Of a stretch of DNA of 9,237 nucleotides, positions 1 to 6,657 are shown piece after piece. Below the pieces are notes generated by a model. It was given only the letters and a program-made list of their open reading frames with translations, searched no databases and had not been told where the DNA came from. Within the stretch, counting starts at the first letter, position 1, and every line of letters begins with the position of its first letter. The DNA is from AA29 sp041481445 (GTDB lineage: Bacteria > Acidobacteriota > Vicinamibacteria > Fen-336). The stretch covers positions 1 through 9,237 of the forward strand of contig JBGPBV010000216.1 in assembly GCA_041481445.1 (NCBI GenBank), in the 5' to 3' direction. The position numbers and the translations under genes were made by a program.

Positions 1-1
1 A

Positions 2-3000
2 GCGGCCGGCCACGGCGCCGGCCTCCTCCTCGACATCCCCTGGCCGCTGCTGCTCGACCGCTTCCCCGAGCACACCCGGGCCATCGCCCAGCGCGACGTG
101 GGGCTGGGCATGTTCTTCCTGCCCTTCGACTCCGCCCAGCGACGCCGCTGCGTGGAGACGGTGGAGGACCTGGCCGGCGAGGCGGGCTGCGACGTGCTGG
201 GCTGGGCGGACGTGCCCTTCAACGTGGAAGCGCTGCCGCCGGGGTCGTCCGCGCGGCGCACCGCCCCCGTGGTCCGGCAGGCCCTGTTCCGCCGGCCGCC
301 GGGGATCGGCGAGGACGGCTGGTTCGCCTGCCGGTACCTGCTGCGCCTGGCCCTGGACGAGACGCTGAGCGAGACCGTCGGCGACGACTTCGCGATCTCC
401 AGCCTCTCCAACCGGACGGTCGTCTACCGCGGCCTGGCCCAGCTCTCGCGCATCGCCGAGCTCTACCCCGACCTGCGCGACGAGCACTGCGCCTCGCGCT
501 TCGTCCTGTTCCACAGCCGGTACTCCACGAACACGACCACCGCCTGGCGGCGGGCCCAGCCCTTCTGGTCTCTCGCCCACAACGGCGAGATCGCCACCAT
601 CCGCGGCAACGTGGCCTGGATGCACGCGATCGGCCCCGACCTGCTGCGCAAGATGGTGGACCGCCATCCGGGGCTGGCCCGCGTGGCCGCGCGCGTGCGG
701 TCGATCGTGTGCGCCGGCGGCTCCGACTCCGCCAACCTCGACGACATGCTGATCGCGCTCTTGGCGGGCGGCCTGTCGCTGCCGCAGTCGCTGCTCGCCC
801 TCCTGCCCGAGGCCCCCTCCCTGCTCCAGCGCGACCCCACGCTGACCGCGTTCCACGAGGCCATGGGCGTGCTGCTCGGGGCCTGCGACGGGCCGGCGGC
901 GATCGTGGCCTGCGACGGCGACGAGGCGGTCGCCCATCTCGACCGAAACGGCCTGCGCCCGCTCTGGATCACGACCACCCGCGACTACGCCCTGGCCGCC
1001 AGCGAGCTGACGGGCACGGTGGACCTCGGCGGCAAGGTCGAGATGCAGCGCATCTTCGGCCCCGGCGAGACCGCGGTGGTCCGCCTGGGCAGCGGCGAGG
1101 TGCTCCTGACCGAGGACGTGCACCGCGAGGTCATCCGGCAGCGCTTCCCCGCCCCCAAGGGCCGTGTCGAGGGCCAGTCCAACCAGTGCCGGCTGCGGAT
1201 CGAAGGCGATCTCGGGCGCACGCAGGTCGCGTTCGGGATGACCAGGGAGGACCTCGACGTCGTGCTGGCTCCGCTCGTGAAGGGGGGCAAGCTGGCGGTG
1301 GGCTCCATGGGGGACGACACGCCGCCGGCCGCGCTCCTCGACCACCACCCGCGCCGTCTCGAGGACCACTTCAAGCTGCGCTTCGCCCAGGAGACGGCGC
1401 CCCCCATCGACCCCATCCGCGACTCCTGGGTGTTCGAGAGCACGGTCAACCTCGGCGATCGCTCGGGCCTGTGGAACGAGGGGCAGGGCCCGTTCTACGT
1501 CTTCCCGGAGCGCGTCCTCGCCGCCGGCGACCTCTGCTGGCTGGGCGGCCAGGCGCGCGTGGTCCGGCTCGACGCCACGTTCTCCGCCGCGGAAGGAGTG
1601 GACGGCCTGGAGCGCGCCCTGGACTCCGCGGTGGCGGCCGGACTGGTCAAGGCCCGAGACGCGGCGGTGGTGATCCTGTCCGACCGCGCGATGGACGCGC
1701 AGCGCGCGCCGCTGCCGGGGCTGCGCCTGGTGGCGCGGCTCCACGACGCGATCGTCAAGGCCGGCTACCGCCACAAGGTCGGCCTCGTGGCCGACTTCGG
1801 CGTGTGGGACGTGCACCACTGCGCGCTCCTGGTCTCGATGGGGGCGGATGCCGTCTGTCCGTGGCTCGGCGTCCTCACCGCCGGCGAGCACGAGGCCACC
1901 TACCTCAAGGGCTTGCGCACCGGCTTCACCGAGGCCATGTCGATGATCGGCGTGACCCCGGCCTCCGCCTATTGCGGGGCCAAGCTCGTGGAGGCGGTCG
2001 GCCTCGATCCGTCGTTCCTCCAGGCCGAGTTCCCGGGCGTGCCCGGACATCTGGCCGGGATCGGGCCGCGGGTGGTGGACCGCGAGTGGCTGGAGTTCCA
2101 TGCCCGGGCCTTCCATCCCGACACGAAAGGACCCACCGACGCGGGCGAGTTCCGCTTCCGTCAGGACGGGCGGCCACACTTCAACAGCCCGGACGCGGTG
2201 CGCGCGCTGCACGAGGCCTCCGGATACGCGAAGAAGGCCCGTCTCCACGCTCCCGCCTCCCCGGAGGCCTACGGGGAATTCAGCGCGATCGTGTCCGGCC
2301 GCGACCCGGTGACGCTGCTCGACCTCGTGCGCGTGCGCGAGGGCGGGACGCCCGTCCCCCTCGAGGAGGTCGAGCCGGAGGAGGACGTCCTCTGGCGGTT
2401 CATGGTGCCGGGGATGAGCGAGGGCGCCCTGAGCGAGCCGGCGCACCGCGCGGTGGCCCGGGCCATGAACGTGCTCCACCGCTACTGCCGGATGAAGTTC
2501 GCGCGGGCGGGACGGCCGTTGCCGGAGGGCATCGGTCCCGTCGCCAACAGCGGCGAGGGTGGCTTCGACAAGGCGCGCATCGGCACCCGCGACGGCAACC
2601 GCAGCGTCCAGTACGCGGGGGCCCGATTCACCATCACCCCCATGACCGCCGCCCGTGCCGCGGAGGCGGAGGTCAAGTTCGCGCAGGGGGCCAAGCCGGG
2701 CAAGGGCGGCCAGCTCCCCGGCAAGAAGGTCTCCGCGCGCATCGCGCGCCAGCGCGGCTGCGAGCCCGGCTACGAGCTCGTCTCCCCGCCCGTCAACCAC
2801 AACCTCTACTCGATCGAGGACGTCAAGCTCATGCTGGAGAGCTGGCGCCACCTCAACCCGGCCGTGAACTGCGCGCTCAAGTACGTGGCCACCACCGGCG
2901 TCGAGCTCGTCTGCATGGGCGGGGTCAACGCGGGGGCGAACCGCCTGCACCTCTCGGACGGCTGCGGGGGCACGGGGGCGGCCAAGCGCGTGGACCAGAA

Positions 3001-4342
3001 GCACTCGGGGGTGCCGGTGGCGGCGGTGCTGCCCACCGTGCACGACATGCTGACCGAGGAGGGCGTGCGCGACCGCGTCGAGATCAGCGTGGACGGAGGC
3101 GTGCAGAACGGCGAGCAGGCCCTCAAGCTCGCCCTGCTGGGCGCGGACCGCATCGGCTTCGGCACCGCCGTCCTCATCTCGATCGGCTGCTCCATGCTGC
3201 GCCAGTGCCACCTGGCCGGACCCCAGCCGGGCGACACCACCGGCACGCGCCGGCTCGGCTGCACGCCCGGCGTGGCCACCCAGGATCCCCTCAACGTCGC
3301 CCGCTTCTCCGGCCAGAGCCGCAACATCACCACCTACCTGCGCCACGTGGCGGGCGAGGTCCGCCAGCGCCTGGCCGCCATGGGCGTCCGGCGCCTGGCC
3401 GACGTGATCGGCCGGCGCGACCTCCTGGAGAAGAAGCCGGGGCTGAAGGGCAAGGCGGCCCTGGTCGACGTGGGCCACCTCGTGAGCGCGCCCCCCGGCC
3501 GCATCCGCGAGCGCCACCTGCGCCAGCAGACGCAGCTCCACACGCCTCCCCCGCGGGTCCGCGAGGAGGAGCTGGCCGAGCACGCCATCGCGGGCGAGCT
3601 GGCGGAGGTGAGCCACCGCCTGACCAACAGCGACCGCTGCGTGGGGGTCTCCGCGGCCGGGCACGTGGCGCGCCGCTTCGGCGACGCCGGCCTGCCCGCG
3701 GGCCGGCTCCTGATGCGCCACAAGGGCGCGGCCGGGCACTTCTACGCCGCGTACAGCCTCAAGGGGATGGAGTTCTACATGCAGGGGCTGGTGGCCGACT
3801 CCTGCTTCACGGCCGCCTACGGAGGCAAGGTCGTGATCGTGCCGGACAACGGGAACGGGAATGGGAACGGAAACGGCAGCGGCCCTACCCGGGCGCTGAC
3901 CCTGGTCGGCAACACGTTCGGCTACGGCGCCCGCGCCGGCCGCGCCTACATCCGCGGCCGCGGCGGCAACCGCTTCGGCATCTGCCTGCGCAAGAGCCAC
4001 GAGGGCGACGGGCCCCGCATCGTGGTCGAGGGCGTGGAGGCCAACGCCTTCCAGTACATGACCGGCGGCGTCGCCCTCGTGCTCGGACCGACCGGCTTCA
4101 ACCTGGGCTCGGGGATGACGGGCGGCGTCGTCTACCTCCTCGATCCGAGCGAGGCCACGCTGAACCGGCAATACGTCCGGGCCTCGCCCCTCGAGCCCGC
4201 CGACGTCGAGGTCGTGCAGGCGCTGCTGAGGGAGCACGTCACGGAGACGGCCAGCCCCATCGCGGAGGCCCTGCTCTCGGCGTTCGACCCCGGCCGCTTC
4301 GCCCGCGTCGCGACCTGCGTGTCGCCGGAACCGCTGGAGTAG
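2..4342 (+). CDS. gltB: Glutamate synthase large subunit (GltB-type), 5' partial, divergent
   Basis: The frame is open from the first complete codon (base 2), so the true start lies upstream. The GTG at 98 is an internal Val codon (DVGLGMFF), not a start. 1446 residues are in the window; GltB is usually about 1480-1550, so only some 40-100 residues, including the catalytic N-terminal Cys of the glutaminase, are missing. Domains in order: class II glutamine amidotransferase (to about 1160; HSRYSTNT, then LAHNGEI with the oxyanion Asn at 581, then GSDSANLDD and LDRNGLRP); central domain (about 1240-2110; VGSMGDDTP, NPPIDPIR-like PPIDPIRDS); FMN/Fe-S synthase domain (about 2380-3430; NSGEGG, AQGAKPGKGGQLPGKKV, VDGGVQNG, three Cys); GXGXG domain (about 3540-4300; YMTGG). 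The family makes glutamate from glutamine and 2-oxoglutarate in the cytoplasm, with electrons from a GltD subunit or ferredoxin. No gltD lies downstream; the next gene converges on it 24 bp away. Several conserved motifs are altered (see findings), so a GltB-like paralogue with a shifted role is possible. Stop is TAG at 4340-4342. Confidence 0.9.
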   Translation, partial: AAGHGAGLLLDIPWPLLLDRFPEHTRAIAQRDVGLGMFFLPFDSAQRRRCVETVEDLAGEAGCDVLGWADVPFNVEALPPGSSARRTAPVVRQALFRRPPGIGEDGWFACRYLLRLALDETLSETVGDDFAISSLSNRTVVYRGLAQLSRIAELYPDLRDEHCASRFVLFHSRYSTNTTTAWRRAQPFWSLAHNGEIATIRGNVAWMHAIGPDLLRKMVDRHPGLARVAARVRSIVCAGGSDSANLDDMLIALLAGGLSLPQSLLALLPEAPSLLQRDPTLTAFHEAMGVLLGACDGPAAIVACDGDEAVAHLDRNGLRPLWITTTRDYALAASELTGTVDLGGKVEMQRIFGPGETAVVRLGSGEVLLTEDVHREVIRQRFPAPKGRVEGQSNQCRLRIEGDLGRTQVAFGMTREDLDVVLAPLVKGGKLAVGSMGDDTPPAALLDHHPRRLEDHFKLRFAQETAPPIDPIRDSWVFESTVNLGDRSGLWNEGQGPFYVFPERVLAAGDLCWLGGQARVVRLDATFSAAEGVDGLERALDSAVAAGLVKARDAAVVILSDRAMDAQRAPLPGLRLVARLHDAIVKAGYRHKVGLVADFGVWDVHHCALLVSMGADAVCPWLGVLTAGEHEATYLKGLRTGFTEAMSMIGVTPASAYCGAKLVEAVGLDPSFLQAEFPGVPGHLAGIGPRVVDREWLEFHARAFHPDTKGPTDAGEFRFRQDGRPHFNSPDAVRALHEASGYAKKARLHAPASPEAYGEFSAIVSGRDPVTLLDLVRVREGGTPVPLEEVEPEEDVLWRFMVPGMSEGALSEPAHRAVARAMNVLHRYCRMKFARAGRPLPEGIGPVANSGEGGFDKARIGTRDGNRSVQYAGARFTITPMTAARAAEAEVKFAQGAKPGKGGQLPGKKVSARIARQRGCEPGYELVSPPVNHNLYSIEDVKLMLESWRHLNPAVNCALKYVATTGVELVCMGGVNAGANRLHLSDGCGGTGAAKRVDQKHSGVPVAAVLPTVHDMLTEEGVRDRVEISVDGGVQNGEQALKLALLGADRIGFGTAVLISIGCSMLRQCHLAGPQPGDTTGTRRLGCTPGVATQDPLNVARFSGQSRNITTYLRHVAGEVRQRLAAMGVRRLADVIGRRDLLEKKPGLKGKAALVDVGHLVSAPPGRIRERHLRQQTQLHTPPPRVREEELAEHAIAGELAEVSHRLTNSDRCVGVSAAGHVARRFGDAGLPAGRLLMRHKGAAGHFYAAYSLKGMEFYMQGLVADSCFTAAYGGKVVIVPDNGNGNGNGNGSGPTRALTLVGNTFGYGARAGRAYIRGRGGNRFGICLRKSHEGDGPRIVVEGVEANAFQYMTGGVALVLGPTGFNLGSGMTGGVVYLLDPSEATLNRQYVRASPLEPADVEVVQALLREHVTETASPIAEALLSAFDPGRFARVATCVSPEPLE
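3188..3262 (+). other. Presumed [3Fe-4S] cluster cysteines of GltB with an enlarged loop
   Basis: The three cysteine codons are at 3188, 3206 and 3260. In ordinary GltB the spacing is C-x5-C-x4-C, as in C-x5-CHxNxCPxGVATQ. Here it is C-x5-C-x17-C, reading CHLAGPQPGD, a short TTGTRRLG stretch, then CTPGVATQDP. The flanks (GFGTA before, GVATQDP after) match the family well, so the cysteines are correctly placed and about 13 residues are inserted between the second and third. The reading frame is intact on both sides, which argues against a sequencing frameshift. Cluster binding is inferred from the family. Confidence 0.75.
3848..3883 (+). repeat. In-frame hexanucleotide tract encoding Asn-Gly repeats in GltB
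   Basis: Six imperfect copies of a 6-bp unit (AACGGG and variants AATGGG, AACGGA, AACGGC, AGCGGC) encode five Asn-Gly pairs and one Ser-Gly. The tract sits in the GXGXG domain just after GGKVVIVPD and before LVGNTFGYGA, where family members have a short turn. It looks like a flexible surface linker grown by slippage. Gain or loss of a unit would not break the frame. Synonymous variation between units shows that it is not newly expanded. Confidence 0.9.
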
Positions 4343-4366
4343 TCAGGACCCGACGGCGACCTCCAC

Positions 4367-6565
4367 CTACTGGCAGGCGGTGGTGAGGTTCGTGTAGGTC
4401 GCGTCGTAGGCCCGCAGGCAGGTGAGGGTGCCGCCGCCGGTGTTCGTGGCCGGCCCTTCCAGCTGGCTCTCCGCCACGTGGACCGTCGACGCGTTTGAGA
4501 CACTCACGCTCCTGGTGGCCCCGGTGAGCGTGGACCGATCCACCGTCACCGTACCCGCCGTCCCCACGACCTGCACCGCATCCGCGAAACCGCCGCTGCT
4601 GGTGACCTGTAGCTTCACGTTGGCCAGCCGGACCACGGTCGGATCCTGGATGAAGCCGGCGGTATTCCCTCCGGCCCCGGAGGACGTCCCGGTGACGTTG
4701 GTCAAGGCCGCCCCGCCGACGGTGAAAACCGCCACCGCCTGGAACGGGCTGGCCGCCGAGAGGAAGGCGTCGTCGACGATGACGAGGCCGTTGTTGGTGG
4801 AGAGGCCGAAGGCGGAGCCGCTGCCGCCGGTGGTCGCCGTGGCGGTGACGTGGGTGAGCGTAGGCGCCTCGCTCGCGCTCCGCGTCCGGACACCGAAGGT
4901 GCTGCCGCTGGAGGTGCCCCCGGCGCTCGCGGTCACCCGGCTCACCTCCGATCCACTGTCCCTGAGATACAGGGCGATGACGTTGCTCCCGCTGCCGTTG
5001 GCGAAAGCATCGACGTCCGCCACGCGCGGTCCGCAGTTGATGATCTTGAGGCCTGTGCTCTCGGAGCTGCCGTTCGACCCCCCGGCCCGTACGTGGCTGA
5101 GGCTGGCCCCGGCGCCCAGGGAATCGTATTCGAGGCCCCGGGCGACCGTGCCGCCAGAGGCGTCGGCCGCCACCCCGCTCGCATTGGGCTGGGCGCCGCC
5201 ATTGGCAAGGACGCCCCAGTTGATACTGGTAGCGCCAACAGCGTGGCCGACCACGTCCCGGACCACCGGCGATGCGGCCCCGTTGATCAGGATGCCGAGG
5301 TTGTTGACGGCCCCGCCGGTCGCATTGCCGGTCACCCGCTCGATGTTCGGCGACGAGCCGTAGACGGCCATGCCATGGTTCTCGACGGTGGCGCCGAGGC
5401 CCGTCCCCACGGAGTCGCGTACCGTGGGGGCCGCCCCGCAACAGATGTTGAAGCCACGCGCGAAGCTCCCGCCGTTGCCGGTGGCCTGGACGTGGAAGAT
5501 CTGGGAGGTCGAGGCGGCGTCGATGACCGCGTTGCTGATCGCGCCGCCGGTCGCGCTGGCGAAGGCGATCACGTCCGTGATGATCGGGCTCGAAGCGAAC
5601 TCCGTATGGACCCCCTGGCTCTCGGTGGTGCCGCCGGAGGCGATGGCGGTCACGTGGGTGATGCGGGGGGAGGCGTTGCTGATGTAGAGGGCCTTGGCGT
5701 AGGCGTCGCCTCCCGTGTTCTCCACGGTCACGAACCGCAGCTCGCTGCTGGTCACCGCCTGGACGGTGCCCATGTTGTTGCCGGGGTGGCCGGACCCGCG
5801 GATCCGCGTGTCCAGCTCACCCGAGCCCTCCACGTCCACGAACGGCTTCATCACGAGGCTCGAGGTCCCGACGTCGTAGAGGCCGGGCTCGATCTTGAGC
5901 AGCCAGTGCTCGGTGGCGGTGGCGGTCGTGATGCCGGCCAGGGCGGCCAGGAGAGCGGTCCCGTTGGCGGTCGGCGTGCCCACTCCTACCGGGCCGACGA
6001 CCACCGTGCGCACGTACTTCGCCTGCGCGTTGAGGTTGGTCAGGCCCGATCCGTCCCCCACGAACACGTTGCCCGGGCTCGAGAGCGTCATCGCGTTCGA
6101 GTACCCGCCGCCCAGGGCCGCGCTCGGCACCGTCCCCGACGTGATGTTGGCGGCGTTGAGGTTGGTCAGGTGCGCGGGGTCGGTGTAGCTGCTGAAGAGC
6201 GAGTAGGGCGACGGGGTCAGCTCCTGGCGCGGCGACAGGACGGGGCCGCCCGGAGGAGAGACCTGCACCTCCAGCCAGCGGGCCTGGCCGGTGGAGAACG
6301 GCGAGGAGCCGAAGTCGAGGCTGACGGTGAAGAGGCCGGACGTCACCTGGACGGCGGGCACCGTCGTCGAGGCCAGCGCGCTGCCCCCCGTCGGCACGTC
6401 GAAGAGCGAGAACTTCAGGTCGACGGGCCCGCTCACGGGCGACCCGCCGTTGGCCAGGCGGCCCTGGTACGTGAAGGCGGTTCCCATGGCCGTCTGCGCC
6501 CGCAGGGAGCTCGCCATCCAGGGCAGAGCCGCCGTGAGGGCACCGACAAGGAGCGCGCGTCTCAT
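4367..6565 (-). CDS. Secreted repeat protein with FTYQGRL N-terminal module and right-handed beta-helix
   Basis: A complete 732-residue protein. The ATG at 6565 is chosen because it has a GAGG ribosome binding site 5 nt upstream and opens directly into a signal peptide; the same frame remains open far upstream, but only as the shadow of the rhamnosidase gene. Residues 1-23: signal peptide (MRR, hydrophobic core, cleavage near SLRA-QTA). Residues 30-125: module beginning FTYQGRL, with LFTVSLDFG, RWLEVQV and SPRQELTPSPYSL. Residues 126-182: Asn/Ser/Gly-rich linker with two LTNLNA copies, like trimeric fibre linkers. Residues 183-270: VGTPTANGTALL and LLKIEPGLYDVG, DVEGSGE, resembling the entry strands of pectin-lyase-like folds. 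Residues 273-703: about 17 repeats of 26-27 residues. Residues 704-732: cap with Cys716 and Cys731. Known family behaviour points to export and to a surface or carbohydrate-associated role. I see no catalytic motif, so enzyme, adhesin or structural fibre all remain possible. It lies 92 bp downstream of the GH78 gene on the same strand. Confidence 0.9.
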   Translation of the reverse strand: MRRALLVGALTAALPWMASSLRAQTAMGTAFTYQGRLANGGSPVSGPVDLKFSLFDVPTGGSALASTTVPAVQVTSGLFTVSLDFGSSPFSTGQARWLEVQVSPPGGPVLSPRQELTPSPYSLFSSYTDPAHLTNLNAANITSGTVPSAALGGGYSNAMTLSSPGNVFVGDGSGLTNLNAQAKYVRTVVVGPVGVGTPTANGTALLAALAGITTATATEHWLLKIEPGLYDVGTSSLVMKPFVDVEGSGELDTRIRGSGHPGNNMGTVQAVTSSELRFVTVENTGGDAYAKALYISNASPRITHVTAIASGGTTESQGVHTEFASSPIITDVIAFASATGGAISNAVIDAASTSQIFHVQATGNGGSFARGFNICCGAAPTVRDSVGTGLGATVENHGMAVYGSSPNIERVTGNATGGAVNNLGILINGAASPVVRDVVGHAVGATSINWGVLANGGAQPNASGVAADASGGTVARGLEYDSLGAGASLSHVRAGGSNGSSESTGLKIINCGPRVADVDAFANGSGSNVIALYLRDSGSEVSRVTASAGGTSSGSTFGVRTRSASEAPTLTHVTATATTGGSGSAFGLSTNNGLVIVDDAFLSAASPFQAVAVFTVGGAALTNVTGTSSGAGGNTAGFIQDPTVVRLANVKLQVTSSGGFADAVQVVGTAGTVTVDRSTLTGATRSVSVSNASTVHVAESQLEGPATNTGGGTLTCLRAYDATYTNLTTACQ
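4457..5749 (-). repeat. Tandem 26-27-residue beta-helix repeats (about 17 units)
   Basis: Each unit follows the loose pattern [S/A]-P-x-[I/V/L]-x-[D/H]-V-x-A-x-A-x-G-G-x(3-5)-G-[hydrophobic]-x-[hydrophobic], for example SPRITHVTAIASGG, SPIITDVIAFASATGG, SPNIERVTGNATGG, SPVVRDVVGHAVGAT, APTLTHVTATATTGG. Aligning on the inward-facing Val (or its replacement) gives residues 279, 305, 332, 359, 385, 411, 438, 465, 492, 518, 544, 573, 599, 624, 650, 677 and 700, a step of 26-27 with few exceptions. This regularity is what a right-handed parallel beta-helix with one coil per repeat produces. The DNA copies are clearly diverged, so this is an old expansion. Confidence 0.85.
6027..6170 (-). repeat. 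18-bp direct repeat in the linker (two LTNLNA copies)
   Basis: The same 18 bases, gcgttgaggttggtcagg on the + strand, occur at 6027-6044 and 6153-6170. On the coding strand both give Leu-Thr-Asn-Leu-Asn-Ala, at residues 133-138 and 175-180. The 42-residue period (126 bp) suggests a duplicated linker segment. The rest of the two segments has diverged, though the theme of a Gly/Ser-rich turn followed by LTNLNA is kept. Confidence 0.85.
6497..6565 (-). other. Predicted Sec signal peptide of the beta-helix protein
   Basis: Residues 1-23. Arg2-Arg3 form the positive n-region, ALLVGALTAALPWMA the hydrophobic core, and SLRA a small-residue cleavage site before QTAMG. Cleavage a little later (after QTA) is also possible. 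No Cys follows the core, so a lipoprotein signal is unlikely. This places the mature protein outside the cytoplasmic membrane. Confidence 0.85.
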
Positions 6566-6570
6566 GTCGA

Positions 6571-6576
6571 CCTCGT
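6571..6576 (-). promoter_or_regulatory. Ribosome binding site of the beta-helix gene
   Basis: Read on the minus strand, ACGAGG ends 5 nt before the ATG at 6565, the usual Shine-Dalgarno spacing. It decides the start, because this ATG lies inside a much longer open frame running in from 8521. Confidence 0.7.
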
Positions 6577-6657
6577 CAAGGTGGAGGGGTGCGGGAGAAC
6601 GATACGCGGTCGGGAGACGTCCGTCCAGGCGACGGCCGGCGCCAGGCCCTCGGGACC

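Noticed and set aside
98..100. GTG at 98 as the start of GltB
   Set aside because: The frame is open upstream to base 2 and encodes family-like sequence (GHGAGLLLDIP), so the start lies outside the window.
709..4386. 1225-codon open frame on the + strand overlapping gltB
   Set aside because: The translation is Arg/Pro/Gly/Ala-rich with no recognisable domain. It is the expected shadow frame of a GC-rich gene, while the overlapping frame is clear GltB.
6566..6657. Terminator or promoter between the rhamnosidase and beta-helix genes
   Set aside because: There is only a short GGCC-loop-GGCC hairpin with no T tract. The TTGACG on the minus strand lies 18 nt before the ATG, too close to act as a -35 box for this gene. 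Nothing convincing was seen apart from the RBS.
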